A stretch of 64,000 nt of DNA, from NCBI GenBank assembly GCA_025642065.1, contig JAODUP010001484.1, forward strand, positions 1-64,000, written 5' to 3'. Below are positions 19,981-31,681 of this stretch, one piece after another. Under the pieces are notes generated by a model. The model worked only from the letters and a program-made list of their open reading frames with translations. It was not told the origin of the DNA and ran no database searches. Within the stretch, counting starts at the first letter, position 1. The number at the start of each line of letters is the position of its first letter. The translations under genes were made by a program, and so were the position numbers. Source of the stretch: Paralvinella palmiformis (taxonomy: Eukaryota > Annelida > Polychaeta > Terebellida > Alvinellidae).

Positions 19981-20085
19981 TTCAAATATCAAACAACTGG
20001 CTGGAATGCTCAGATAGCATGTTCAAGAAAAGCACACGTACAAGGTCTCTTTTAGATCTTGTCTTCTTCCGTGATGGTACGTTTT
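19981..20085 (+). mobile_element. LINE-A fragment, later endonuclease region (copy A4, part 2)
   Basis: Reads NNWLECSDSMFKKST and RSLLDLVFFRDG, matching the NNWL...LDLV.SRD region of LINE-A. Together with 18295-18432 it brackets LINE-C, but about 300 bp of LINE-A is missing between the two pieces, so this is not a simple nested insertion. Confidence 0.65.
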
Positions 20086-21539
20086 CGAATCCAACAGCAT
20101 TAAATCAATATAAATCGCGCTGATTACAACGAAATATTATGTGTGAAATTTCAATTGACAGTCAGTCCAACGACCGTTGCTATCACACCAATTGAAAATG
20201 CAGCAACCAATATTAAATGAAAATCAAATTTATTTGTATTGTTTTGACGACAGAAATATATAATTTTATTGTTACACTAGGGTTCGAGTAGATGGTAAGT
20301 AGGTATTAACACCTATCACTTTAAATGGTAGTGAGGTGTATGATAAACTCCAAAGTTTGGATTGGCTTGCCAACCTGTTTAAATTGTATATCAGTAATCA
20401 AATATTGCAATGGCTAGCAAGCATAAACAGTATATATTGACACAAATTGTTAAATCTAAAACTCAAATTGCTAAATAATATGGGTTTCCGTGTTGAGACT
20501 AGGAACACATTTGTTCCGTGTTTTCTAATCATGGAAAAACACCAGGCAATACACTTAGTAAAGCAAGGCCGTTTTCACCAATTATCGCTCATGCGTCGGT
20601 AACTAATAAATAATACATATATTGCACCTAGATTTTAAAATTGACTGTTTTATGAGCGGCTGTGGATTAGGACGAATTTGTATGTTCATTCATAGATAGC
20701 AACATTCAAGTTAAAATTACCCTTACCTCGGCCAAATTGGAATATTATAATAAAAAGATCAAAGCGCCGTATTCAGTGTTGTGAATAAAGTACTACATAA
20801 ATTTTGAATGTTTTCCAAAACATTTTCAGCTCAGATATGGCATTATTTTAAACATTTCTACTGTAAAATGATATTAAATATACATAATAGGTTCCCTTCC
20901 AACACCTTATCACAAGCTATACCACTTGTAGGAGAGAACTGCATGTCTAATGGGGTACATACGAGAATCTTAAAGGGTCTGAAAAAGTCATAGAATGCTT
21001 TATTTGCAGTTAACCCTATGCCTACACTGGTTGTGAAAGCATGTTACAATGTTCTGATCAACTGAATTTTGAAATTAGTTAATAAATCATTATCCCCGTT
21101 TCCCCAAATCCATGAAAACTTAACTTGTTATACAAAAGACAAATTAATTCAGATAAATAAATGATTTTAGGATGTCAAATGATTACGGCAAGTTGACCAC
21201 AGTGTCCATATATGTTGGTTGAACGACATGTTTGATCTTTACGATAAAGTACATGAATGTTTTCAATCCATTTATGCAATAATCAATATGCACAGATAAT
21301 TTTTTATTTTATTTTAAAGATGGTCAACTTGCTCAAATGAATACATATTTCATTTTGTAATGACTCCACTAGAAAGATGGTAGTATATAATGTCTTATAA
21401 GTATATAATGTTTTAGAGCAAAATTAATTAATATGAATAGGTAACACCTAGGAAGCGAGCCCCACTAGATGACTGTATCACTTGGGAGGCGTATCATGCT
21501 AGTCAACATCCAGCGTCGGATGTATACATTTTCTAAATA
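20086..21539. other. No gene recognised
   Basis: AT-rich sequence. One 61-codon open frame near 20808-20993 has no motif I know. Confidence 0.5.
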
Positions 21540-23760
21540 TCATTACTACCCCTTTAATCTCGCAGACTGCAATGAATATGGTGAGGCTTGCCGTTCATCA
21601 TCTGAATCCCCAGCAAGTGCATATAATTGCTGGTGATCAAACACTTTATGCTATTGTAAGACAAGCCCAGTGGTCCTGGCCAGAACCCCATTTCGACAAA
21701 TTTATTATAATGATGGGCATATAGAGATGAACCTCCTAAAATTGCTGGTTGATTCACTGCAGGGGCGTGGTTGGACATTACGTCATTCGACCGTGCTTAT
21801 TCAATGCTAACTGGGTCGCAATACGCTCGCACAAGGTACGCACGCCAAGTTAGAGCAGCTGCTTCATACATACTACCGAATCATGCATATTACTTTACAC
21901 AGATGCCTGATGGTGATAATGGCGTTTTATTTTCAGAAAGGTGTCACATATAACGAGTTGAGCAATCCAAATTCAAGTACAGGGAACTGAAGTTGCAGTT
22001 AGAATGTATGGAGCTACAATTTATGCCATCATAAGAGAGAAACTTAACAATGTTTGTCCAATACTTGCTTCCAAATGTTTCCTGGCTCTTTGCACTTGGT
22101 CACACAAATTATTGCAGATATATCTGCCTATGCAAATGTTATACGATCAACCTACCCAGTAATATTCCAGAAATATATAGGCACTTCAAGAAAGGTGGAT
22201 GATTGCTTGGCCGGATAAAGCATAGGTCGTACTTCAATTTGAAAAGAGCTTCCAAATAGCAACGATAGAGAGAAATCCCACAAACACAATGAACAATACC
22301 TGGGTATTCAAAATAAATTTGCCAAATAAGTACGCGCTTTGGTATCTGTATTTGATGACATGGAAAACCCATACCTGGAAGATAGCGGTGATCTGTTTAG
22401 TCTCGATACCAAAGTGATCATGGACAAAGACGTGATACACACAGTTTCCAATGTTGAGGAAATTGGAAAGAACAATATCGTAGCGTTATGGCAGAACGAT
22501 TGAATAATCCAGCAAACAAGCACCTTAATTATATTGTAAACAAATGTCGAATAATTCAAACATTCCTCAATAGAAGCCAAAAAAAGAATTGCGATTTATA
22601 TCCCTGAAGACCAACTTTACCTTATTTGCGCGGCAGTATATTGCTTGTCAAACTAGGAAAGGCAACATTGATGAATTATTTGTGTATGAATACCCGCAAT
22701 CGCCCAGTCCAGGGCTGCACAAAAAAGGATTCCCCACCTGTGCAGCATCCACCAAGAGCAATGGGGCAGTAGAACATTCCAGGACTATACCCATCAAATA
22801 TTCTGTCACAGTTGGAGTCTGTAGATGGGCACATAGAGTGGGACATATGTTTGCAAGACAGTCTCAAGCAGTAGACAACAACAACAACGAGTCTTTGAGA
22901 ATGCTCCCGTCCCACCGAATTGGAAAAGCTTCCTCAGGATTGAGCTAAATAAAGACGAGATGTTGCGTTACTTGGCTGAGTGCAGACTATAAGTTGGGTG
23001 ATATTGAAAGCCTTCATGTATGTTCTCACGAGGAAGTGGACACTCATTGCGGAAAGCGTGGGATATAGAATAAATAAAGAAGTACCAATCTGCACAGTTG
23101 ACTCTGGTGTAGACACTTCCATGATTTGCACATTGAAGAGCTATGCATAAGCTCTGGTGTAGGTAACCAAGTCCGCCAGATATCCGTTTATGCAATTGCA
23201 AACACCCTGCAAGCTGAGAAGTCAAAGGCAATGATGAAGTTTCACACGATAAGCAGGTGTACTACGGTGTTCAGTTTTCTCGGCAAAGGAAAGAAGTCCG
23301 CTTGGTCTACATAAATTGCTTGTCCTGCTGTCACTGGTACCTTCACTGCCCTCTCCTCGCAGCCAGAATATGTTGATATCAGAGCATGACTGAGCTAGAG
23401 AGATTCATCATCATCATGTACAGTAGAACATGTACCCCTAGTGAAGTTGATGAGGCGAGGAACCAGCTCTTCACCCAGAGGTCTGTGACTATTGAGAACA
23501 TTACTCCAAAACTGCTCTCTTTCAATACGTGAAAATAGCAGTGTACCAAACAGGTGATGTGTGGACATAAGTCCTTGTCCAAAACCAGATCTGCTCAGTC
23601 CGTAGCTATGGGGATAGATTGCAACTGACCGAGCAGAAGTTTCAAAGTCCTGCTATGAGCTGTTACACTGTGGCGGCAAGACGGGATGCAAACACCAGTG
23701 TAAATATCACATTGCGCAGAGCTATGTAGCCGATTGGGGGTATGTGGCGACACTTGACTT
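21540..23760 (+). pseudogene. Relic of an uncharacterised multi-copy animal protein family (C-terminal CXC-like)
   Basis: Collinear pieces in changing frames on the plus strand spell one long protein: HIIAGDQTLYAIVRQAQWSW (from 21617), HIEMNLLKLLVDSLQGRGWT (21718), SFDRAYSMLTGSQYARTRYA (21780), WLFALGHTNYCRYICL (about 22090), LFARQYIACQTRKGNIDELF (22625), LGDIESLHVCSHEEVDTH (22990), MMKFHTISRCTTVFSFLGKG with KKSAWST (23233), LERFIIIMYSRTCTPSEVDE (23395), and a Cys-rich end LHCGGKTGCKHQCKY (23657). From memory, this order matches a large family in cnidarian, mollusc and fish genomes, with HEEADT, FHALTGCDT and GKGKK.AW motifs and a tesmin/TSO1-like CXC end. Its function is unknown to me. It has many stops and frameshifts and no introns, so it is a dead, possibly mobile or retroposed, copy. 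Confidence 0.7.
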
Positions 23761-25131
23761 TAACTGAGATGTGCTGAAGTTAAAGTATTATTCGCAGATG
23801 AGTGATGTTTGTATTTCATTACAATTAAGGAATTATCAACTGTACGTGTGGGCTTGTTGTTGCTGTTGTATATTAAATATATTCTAAATGGAGTGTTTAA
23901 TTAGTTTTGTTATATCATATACATGATAATAAAAATATAATATATTATTCCTCATATCAATCAAAAGATACTGCATTTATGGCTGATAGAAAGAAACAAA
24001 TATATAAACAATATTTCTTCCAAATGTCCATCTTGAAAATCAATATAATAATAATCGGAGAATATTGATTACCACATAAATGAATTTCCTGACCTTAAAA
24101 ATGTTATATTATACATCAACATCATCTTTCTACGTGATTGTAATGGGTACCTAGGCTTAAATGAATCTTACCATTTTAAGCTATATGTATGCAGATGTTC
24201 ATGCTTTTTCAAATTTTGAACAAAGTTTTCCTTATCCCTGTACTAATATACTTTTTTTAAAGAGTGTCAGCACTTGGAAACTATAAGAATCTAATTTAGC
24301 ACATATGTCACTTTTTCCTTACCTTCGAAGAATGCGGCATTTGGGGGTATAAAGCGCTCATAGTGTTGCTTTGAAGAAAAATAACGCAGCTGAAAAAACA
24401 AATACCTATAACTAGGGATTTAAAACAATTTATATAAACAATTTATTTTCAAAGAATTTACAACGCCGTACAACAAAAAAGTATCTCCTCTCATTGATAC
24501 ATCAGTCGCTCACACCACTCCTTCATATTGGAAGTTGTGTTGATATATATTGAATGATATTTAATACCTTGTCATCCTCCCTGATAAAATAATGTAATTC
24601 TGAACAACAGAATCAGCTCTGTTTGTGATAGCATACAGCTGGTTATCTCCACATAATAATATCCATAATTAGTGTTACTTCAGCACTACGTGTCTGGCAG
24701 GATATCGCCAAAACTAAGAGACTTACCGACAGTAAGAGCTTTTGTTAGGACGCTCCAAGAAAACGTTAACTATAGCCTCGTGCATGTGGTTGCGAGATGG
24801 ACATGCCGTGTCAGATATATTATTATATTTCCATCTATATTAGTTAATGGTACTAAGCCCCATTCGAAGTCTTACATGATTGACGTAACCTTCTCCTATA
24901 ACATAAGAGTAGAACCAGTTTAGTTGTTTTGGAAGAGGTCATGTAGGATTTGTTCAATAAATTGAAGTTGACAGCACATCTGCATATTTGTGAACGCAAC
25001 GATCTTAAGATGGCAGCATATGTCTATGGAACAATATCGGATCAACTTTTATTTCAATGAGGGACTCCAGCTTCAATTACGATCCAATTAGAGCTTGTCC
25101 CATTGATCACAATTCTGTTTCTTATTTAATA
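23761..25131. other. No gene recognised
   Basis: AT-rich. An 83-codon open frame at 24672-24923 shows no family motif and no splice context that I trust. Confidence 0.5.
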
Positions 25132-25173
25132 ATGATGATGATGACGATTGATATTTTACGGCCACTGTTGTGC
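25132..25173 (-). mobile_element. SINE-1 3' end fragment
   Basis: Minus strand ends ...GTGGCCGTAAAATATCAATCG and CATCATCAT, the same tail as SINE-1 copies elsewhere. It joins LINE sequence at about 25177. Confidence 0.6.
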
Positions 25174-25176
25174 TTT

Positions 25177-25330
25177 TCTATGTAATAGATAATGAGAAAG
25201 CCAATCAATGAGTCTTCCACAAACACCGAGATCTCTCAGTATTTGAATAAATCCAGTGTGCAACACCCTGTCAAAGTATTTTGATATATCTAGCAAAGCT
25301 ATGTTTAAGTCATTGCAAAGTTCGACAGCA
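25177..25330 (-). mobile_element. LINE-G fragment, RT motif A region
   Basis: Minus strand reads NDLNIALLDISKYFDRVLHT, then GFIQILRDLGVCGRLIDWLS. This is the LDISKAFDRV..H..L motif A of Jockey/CR1-type RT. Truncated on both sides. Confidence 0.75.
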
Positions 25331-25346
25331 TTATGAATTTGGAGAT

Positions 25347-25349
<3 letters not shown>

Positions 25350-25417
<68 letters not shown>

Positions 25418-25420
25418 ACT
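25350..25420. repeat. (TA)n microsatellite
   Basis: Near-perfect TA run. Confidence 0.97.
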
Positions 25421-25492
25421 GTGTAAACAGGTTTATATATGCAGACATTACAAAATAATAGTGCTAATCAGTGAACATGAAAGTTAATATTA

Positions 25493-25989
25493 CTAAGAAA
25501 AGTAGAAACTTTGTGAAAGCTCACATGTGTCGATCATTGGCAAGTCAGCATGCAACACCCCATCTCTTATAAGACATAATTCATTTATAGCTGAAGAAAT
25601 ACACGAACTTTCGTTATAAGCAGTATTTTCATAGCTTAAACTATTTTTTAATTTGCTCATTGACTGTTCAAAACTACTTCCATTATTATTCAATTGATAA
25701 AGCAGATATTTTATGTTAGAAGCAACAATTGACTTAGAATGTTCACACATATTCGCACATAATGATACAATCTGATTCTTACTGTGCATTGCACAATAAT
25801 AAAATAAGCCAATCTTCTCAATAATTGTATATCAATATTTACATCCTGATAAAGATGCTTCAAGAAGACACGATGCGTTTGATTTGGTAAATTCCATACA
25901 CGCCGAACACATTTTCTCCAAGCACAATAAAACGTATTAATATATTCGTGTGTTAGCTCCATAGTGGAGAGCCATAATAGCTTGTACAA
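25493..25989 (-). pseudogene. LINE-D C-terminal region
   Basis: Two overlapping frames. One reads NTFYCAWRKCVRRVWNLPNQ then THRVFLKHL and LLRRLAYFI; the other carries the last residues, including CISSAINELCLIRDG. WRKCVRRVW.LP..TH..L is the conserved post-RT motif of this LINE type. Confidence 0.7.
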
Positions 25990-26036
25990 TAAGGACGAAA
26001 GAGAATACTTCTAATATCGCTACTTCAAATACCAAA

Positions 26037-26558
26037 TTAAGACATGACATAATTTGTTTTAATGTAGAATTCATCAATAGCTTTATTGATTGTTTTACAA
26101 TTATAATCGGAATCACCCACATCCCGATCAAGATGTCGGGCAGATTTATATATATGTATTATATCACCATTAAAATTATCATTGACAACGATATTGACAT
26201 TACTGCACGCCGTCACTTGGCTTTTTGATGAATAAAACTTGATATTATATTCCTGTCCAAAATCTACACAGACGGACAACATTTTACGAACTGTATGACA
26301 AAAAGGCGCCATTAGACACACATCGTCAGCATAACCAACACTACCCACATACACATTTCCGCTAAAACAGCCTATATTAGCCAGTCGTAAACATTCAAAG
26401 AGCACGTCAATATATATACAAAATAATAAAGGAGAAAATATGCCACCCTGTTTAACACCATTTGTTACATCAATTAGTTCGGTACAAATACCATTCCATT
26501 TCATCTCAATTTCTGGTGAGTATACATATATAAAAACAATCTTAAAAACATAGGACAC
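26037..26558 (-). pseudogene. LINE-D RT catalytic part (motifs B and C)
   Basis: 173 codons open. Contains IDVTNGVKQGGIFSPLLFCI, then YIDVLFECLRLANIGCFSGN and VGSVGYADDVCLMAPFCHTV. GVKQGG..SPLLF is motif B and GYADD is the catalytic motif C with both Asp kept. EYNIKFYSSKSQV follows, the region after YADD. Confidence 0.85.
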
Positions 26559-26606
26559 ATATTACTATCAATGAGTAATTGAAACAATTTACAATATTCT
26601 ACCCTT

Positions 26607-27350
26607 TCAAATGCCCGAGATGCATCGAGCCCAACCAGATATGCAGGAAAACTCAATAATTTCCTCCACAACAAATGTACATTGTAATGTCGAGTGTTCT
26701 GATTTAAACCCAAATTGGGAATCTGATAAACGAAAAACATATTCACTTTTATCCCTTATTATTATATTCAGTAACTTACTTAAAACACTACTAAGAGCAA
26801 TAGCCCTGTAATTAGTGTTATCGTTTAAAAAAAGATTAGTTGATATGGGAATAGGGATTAATGTTGCCGACAACATATTTTCCGGCGATATACAATGTCT
26901 TAACATAGCTGAGAATAATAACGAGATATGCACAGCTATAGAAGGGGAACTATTAATCAGAGCGTCCGACGTTAGGTTATTTGTGCCATCTGCTTTCCTG
27001 GCCTTCAATTTAAGTAGAGCATTGCTCACGTCACTGCTATTAATGACATGGTTATAATTACATAAAGGAGAATCACAACCACTTAAAACCACATTATCTA
27101 CCTCTGAAATAAGATGTTTAATTTCGCTGGAGTCATATGATACACGGGTGTATAATTCTAAATAATTACATGCAAATAAGTTACTGATCTGATCGCTTCC
27201 ATTTACTAAGTCCATGCTATTCACCACTGAAAGACTTTTTCCACTAATACGTTTTACCTTCTGCCAAAAAGAATGTTTACTATTTGTTTGAAGTTTCACA
27301 TTCATCTTATTTGACATTAATTTCTTCTCATTTCTCTTGAGCATTTTCAC
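26607..27350 (-). pseudogene. LINE-D RT N-terminal part
   Basis: 247 codons open. Contains LKLKARKADGTNNLTSDALI, then MLSATLIPIPIS, NTNYRAIALSSVLSKLLNII and DSQFGFKSEHSTLQCTFVVE: the RT 0-2 region (LK.GKA.G.D, LIPIPK, NYR.IAL, QFGFK..ST..C). The K of IPIPK is replaced by I. The next frame (26746-26501) carries motif A, LDASRAFERVEYCKLFQLLI, so a frameshift lies near 26650. Confidence 0.8.
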
Positions 27351-27382
27351 TATTCGTTTATAATTATATCGTGTTCGACGCC

Positions 27383-27841
27383 TTATATCAGATATATGAC
27401 CTTGACTAGGTCTTCCATTGTCAACCCATAGTCTATGCTAAAAATAGCTTCATTACGTGCTGGTTCTGCACCTCCATTCCAACCAACAATACCCCTTTTC
27501 TTAATACTAGCAATACACCTATCTGATGCTAATAAGCATACATCAATAATATTATTAAAATAAACCTTCAATGCATTACTATGCATCTTACATAATTTAT
27601 CTTGGCAATATAAAGCATCAAGCGGTAACTTAAGCTGGGCACAAAATTCATCAAGCATATGCTTATTATGTGCAATATTATCTGCAGTAGCCTTGTCCCA
27701 CTGAACACGTTTTACATATTGACGGATATAATTATTTTCGTCATGTTCTGCAACAAGGCTAAGGGTAAGCAATATTGGAACATAATCCGACATTTTATTA
27801 CCATCATGTAAAGAACGATAATCTATGATATTTCTAGTCAA
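27383..27841 (-). pseudogene. LINE-D endonuclease end and linker ORF
   Basis: 152 codons open. It starts in the last part of the endonuclease (RNIIDYRSLHDGNKMSDYVP, the region that ends in SDH.P in active proteins; here SDYVP). It continues with VQWDKATADNIAHNKHMLDE and SIKKRGIVGWNGGAEPARNE. The His of the SDH motif appears replaced by Tyr, which would impair an AP-type endonuclease if the alignment is right. Confidence 0.7.
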
Positions 27842-28110
27842 ATTTCAGAAACAGTAAAATCATCTAAAATAGATTCAGTTGAAGCTGCAATATTTTCATG
27901 CGTATACATTATATGGGCTTTATCCGACATATTACGACATTAAAGTTCCTCATTTTGTACAAAAACATTCAAAGTTTGCGTATGTAGAGAAGTAACTCTT
28001 CGTAAATCTGTATTAAGATCACCTCCGATTATTACATAATCAATATGCTCATACTTAGAACACATGCAACTAATCTCATTAAGTATATTCTGAAGAATGT
28101 AACAATTATC

Positions 28111-28269
28111 ACAATTATAAGTTCATATCGATAACTTTAATTGCTTTTAATTTATCAGATGTGTATAATCAATAATAACTTAATTTCATTGAAAATATTT
28201 AATGATCTGTGATTTATTCGCAATCATTGACGTAATTGTCACCATATTTGTTAATTTCGTTGTGACTTA
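28111..28269. other. Probably LINE-D 5' remainder
   Basis: No motif found, but it adjoins the endonuclease part of LINE-D. Confidence 0.3.
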
Positions 28270-28540
28270 TAGAAGCTAATCGAGACTGTGATTTATAAGA
28301 CGTTATAGGCCAGTGTCTAACATTTAATTTATCTCAAAAATACTGGAGAAAGTGGTATATGCCATCTTAAACTACCACCTTGTGTCTAACTGTCTTCATG
28401 AACCACTTCGGACTGCCTATCAAAGGTTCCATTCAACAGAGACGGCATTTCTCAAGGTGAACAACCACATTTTGGAGTTTCTTGATCAGGGTATTGTATC
28501 AAATTTGAATTGCTCTAATGCGATTTACACTTAAACAAAA
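28270..28540 (+). mobile_element. LINE-E fragment, RT N-terminal part
   Basis: Plus strand reads ILEKVVYAILNYHLVSN across a frame change, then PLRTAYQRFHSTETAFLKVN and HILEFLDQGIV. This is the SKILEK...QSAYR.FHSTETALLKV.NDIL region of CR1/L2-type RT. Ends before motif A. Confidence 0.8.
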
Positions 28541-28624
28541 TTAAAATATATTCTGAGCCCATATATCTCAAATACATTTCACACATAGCTAACTGGTTTA
28601 AAATCATAAATACACCTATTTAAA

Positions 28625-29480
28625 TAAATGGGTTTTAAGAACGATACAAAATATGTCTTTACTTGCTGCGAGTTTAATGTGGTTTAGCAACTCGTTACAC
28701 AGCATGGGAACTGGTGCTCGGAAGGATTTCTCTCCGTGCATTTATGTATGGCTCTCAGGAATCCTCAAAAGTGTATAGGATTCGGATCTAAGCATTCTCA
28801 CTGGTATATATTTTTCGATCAGATCGCTTAGATACACTTGTGCTGTTCCATTCAGTACTTTGAACGTAAGAAATAAGATCTCCTGTGATCTAAAACGTAC
28901 AAGAAGCCAGTGCAGCTGGAACTAAACTAGTGTTATATGTTCTCTTTTGCGAGTGCGTGTCATCAGACGTGCAACACAGTTAACCACTCGCTGTAGGCGG
29001 TTTGTCAGAGAGGGGGATATTATATAACAATGCATTACCATAATCCAGTCGAGAAATAATAAGAGCTCGGACTAAAGTCTTGCATGTCTCATCATTTATG
29101 TACTTAACAATAAGTCTTATATTTCTTATTTGATAATAACAAGACTTACATACATAATTCACCTGCTAGCTGCATTGATAGGGTATCATCTAAAATAAAC
29201 TCTAGATATCGTACAGACATGGACGAATTTATATAACTGGATCATACCGTAATACGAAGATTCTCAGTTTTATTTACATGTTGTTTGGATGAGAAAACAA
29301 TGAATTCCTTCGTGTCCTTATTCAATTTCAGCATGTTGTTGTTCATCCAAATACTTATGTCGGCAATACAAGCTTCAATTGAAGATAAAATATAACATCC
29401 AATTTATCACATGGCTTTAAAGTCATGTACCATTGTGTATCATCGCATAACAATGATATTTCACCAACTTTTTTGGCATA
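28625..29480 (-). mobile_element. LINE-E-like fragment, RT C-terminal part
   Basis: Minus strand reads IEACIADISIWMNNNMLKLN, DTKEFIVFSSKQ, then MNYVCKSCYYQIRNIRLIVK and ALIISRLDYGNALLYNIP. SRLDYGNALLY is the post-RT signature of CR1/L2-type elements. It faces the plus-strand fragment at 28270-28540; they may be two ends of one element rearranged in opposite directions. Confidence 0.8.
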
Positions 29481-29596
29481 GATACAGTAATTATTTAGTC
29501 ATAAAACGGATCCCTTTGTACACCAAAAAGAAGACTTACACACAGTGATGGTTCACTTGCCACTGAAACATCGCTGACGCCTTTAAAACCAGCGTC

Positions 29597-30340
29597 ATGT
29601 CACCACTCTTCCTTGTTACTTTGGAGAAGAAAGCGCGATTTTGTAATCTGAAATCTTCGAAGTTATTCCCATTAACGCCAAAGGATACTTTTCCACAATA
29701 TCGCGAACTCTACCGCAAAATAATCTTTATCATGTATGAAATTTACGAAATTATGCTCGATATTAACCTGCCGCTGATGAAGAAGCTGACGTACTATCGG
29801 AGGAAGACGGAGAGAAAAAGTAACAAACATCGACGTAGAACGACGTAGAACCAAGTTCTGTTATATCAAAGAACCGATATCGGCTTCGATGTCATCGATC
29901 CGAAGCCTGGATCTGGCGAATACTGGGGCGCAAGACATTACATCTCCTCGGTAGAAATTAAAAGGTTAGTGCTCTCTATGCTCCTCGGTAAGCTGAAGCT
30001 AGCCAATTATGATGGCAGACCTATAGATTACACTGCTGAGGCAGATGATGAAACTCTAGCCCTGTTGACAGTGGTCTCGATTAGCTTCTTTAATCATTTA
30101 TTTATAGACCGGAGACAAATGAAATATCTCTACTTCGATACCGCTCTGTGTTCGTTGTTATCGGACATGAAAACTGAGAATGCACGAAGAGCTCTGCACA
30201 ACATTATTGAAGAGTTGCTTAAAAATAGCAAATCTTAAGACTGCATCGAAGTTAAATTTCGGAAGAAGATTGCCAAGCTGAATACTAATGGTACGTCTGA
30301 CGTCATTAAGCAGATATTTCTTTCCATAAACACCCATTAA
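29597..30340 (+). pseudogene. Unrecognised broken single-exon gene
   Basis: First frame: ATG at 29597, 83 codons, starting MSPLFLVTLEKKARFCNL with FPQYRELYRKIIFIMYEIYE, ending at TAG inside a 10-bp tandem repeat (CGACGTAGAA twice, near 29833-29852). Second frame: from just after that stop, containing TDIGFDVIDPKPGSGEYWGA, VEIKRLVLSMLLGKLKLANY, DYTAEADDETLALLTVVSIS and KTENARRALHNIIEELL, to TAA at 30236. The same frame goes on for 33 codons (DCIEVKFRKKIAKLN...) to a second stop. The base composition is less AT-rich than its surroundings and there are no introns. I do not recognise the family; a retrogene, a mobile-element ORF or an old viral insertion are all possible. Confidence 0.45.
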
Positions 30341-30369
30341 AATAATGGCGGTACTTTTAGATTTTATAA

Positions 30370-30373
30370 AGAA

Positions 30374-30408
<35 letters not shown>

Positions 30409-30431
30409 TAATAATAATAATAATAATAATA
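30370..30431. repeat. (AAT)n microsatellite
   Basis: AAT units with one AAC interruption. Confidence 0.97.
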
Positions 30432-30948
30432 TATTCTATGCTGTTTATAAAGATATTTCTAGTTATATTTACCTTTGTTATACATAAATAATAAATAATA
30501 AACGATTGTTCCTGATCTCATATAAGAAAAACAGTATTGAGGTGGATCAGTTGCCATGGATACAACGCAAAAAGTTATTGATGACATATTTAACATCTAT
30601 ACTCAATATATGTGTTTTTGTGATATGGTGACTTTTAAACGAGTGTTGCCAGTTTGAAACAGTTACCTTAAATAACTCCGAATTAGTATTCTCACTTGAC
30701 ACATCGGTATCGAGATTAGTATCAGCTGTTAGTTAGTTTACACTGATCAGTTAAACTAATTTATATTGTTCTGGTATTTTGTATTAAGTAGGACTGATTT
30801 TATTTGTATTATAAAAATGGTTCGATCTGTATGATCAGGTAACATGTATATTACTTGAAATAGACGTTCTATTCCACTATATATCGTAAAGGCCACGAAA
30901 GGGAGAAAACATACAAAGTATTTTTTCCAGATTTATTTCAATAGCAAC

Positions 30949-31217
30949 AGTGATCTATTAGTAGAGATCTAACAGCGGTGGTCTATCAGCAGTGATTTAT
31001 CAGCGGTGGTCTGTCAGCGGTGATCTATCAGCAGTGGTTTGTCAGCGGTGATCTATCAGCAGTGATATATCAGCAATACTCTATCAGCGGTGGTCTATCA
31101 GCAATGGTTTATCAGAGGTTATCTATCAGTGGTGAACTATTAGCAGTGATATATAAGCGGTAATCTATCAGCGGTGGTATATCAGGGGTGGTTTATCAGC
31201 GGTGATCTATCAGCGGT
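30949..31217. repeat. 14-bp minisatellite
   Basis: About 18-19 imperfect units of consensus TCTATCAGCGGTGG, with variants at the GCGG/GCAG/GCAA and the last base. It ends directly at repeat R2. Confidence 0.9.
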
Positions 31218-31228
31218 GAAATATACAT

Positions 31229-31465
31229 TCTGAAATACCTGTCCTCTTAGATGAGGATCACGATTTAACAAATTAAAGGTTTGGTATGTTATAAAATAGG
31301 AGGATATTTATTTGGGTAGGGGACATCAGTTGCTCCCCCATACATATTAACTAACTGTATAGTTCTATGTTTTGGACAAGTTTAATATGTTTCTATGTAA
31401 CCTATACATATATAACGGTGTCGACTGTTAACCTGATTTAGAAATATACAATGTATATTTATTTT
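31229..31465 (+). repeat. Dispersed repeat R2, copy 1
   Basis: Matches 46207-46450 in the same orientation over about 235 bp (shared pieces GGGGACATCAGTTGCTCCC and TTTAATATGTTTCTATGTAA). The minisatellite precedes only this copy. No open frame is conserved. Confidence 0.85.
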
Positions 31466-31489
31466 AGTGCAGATCGAAGAGTTCAAAAG

Positions 31490-31681
31490 GGGCACCTCCG
31501 TGGTCTAACGGCAACCTATTGGATCACAGGTCACTACCACCCGTATTCGAATTTCGGCGTGGGCATATCTGAAGGTTGTTTCATCCTTGACTTCGCTTCG
31601 TTACATTTGGAGGTTGCTCGGCCCATTTAGCCTACCATGTGCACAAACGTGGCCGTAAAACATCAATCAATCATCATCATT
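31490..31681 (+). mobile_element. SINE-1, full-length-like copy
   Basis: Begins GGCACCTCCGTGGTCTAACG (A-box region TGGTCTAACGGC), has a B box at about 31544-31556 (GTATTCGAATTTC), then a body containing GGCCCATTTAGCCTACCATG, and ends GGCCGTAAAACATCAATCAA followed by TCATCATCAT. Best plus-strand copy of the family; probably pol III-transcribed in origin. Confidence 0.85.

Larger units (their letters stand above)
25480..28110 (-). mobile_element. LINE-D, GVKQGG/GYADD-type non-LTR retrotransposon, long decayed copy
   Basis: Minus strand, nearly continuous from the endonuclease C-terminal half to the RT C-terminus. Endonuclease: DYVIIGGDLNTDLRRVTSLH (about 28050). Linker: ARNEAIFSIDYGL and GIVGWNGG. 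RT core and C-terminal parts are in the next entries. The GWN linker, GVKQGG motif B and WRKCVRRVW C-terminal motif set it apart from the CR1/L2-like families in this window. I cannot name the clade with certainty. At least four frame breaks separate the parts. Confidence 0.85.

Noticed and set aside
30949..31217. CRISPR-like array
   Set aside because: Units are contiguous 14-bp imperfect repeats without spacers, in an animal genome.
31500..31556. Possible functional tRNA gene in the SINE head
   Set aside because: A and B boxes are present, but the sequence continues into the SINE body and lacks a foldable acceptor stem.
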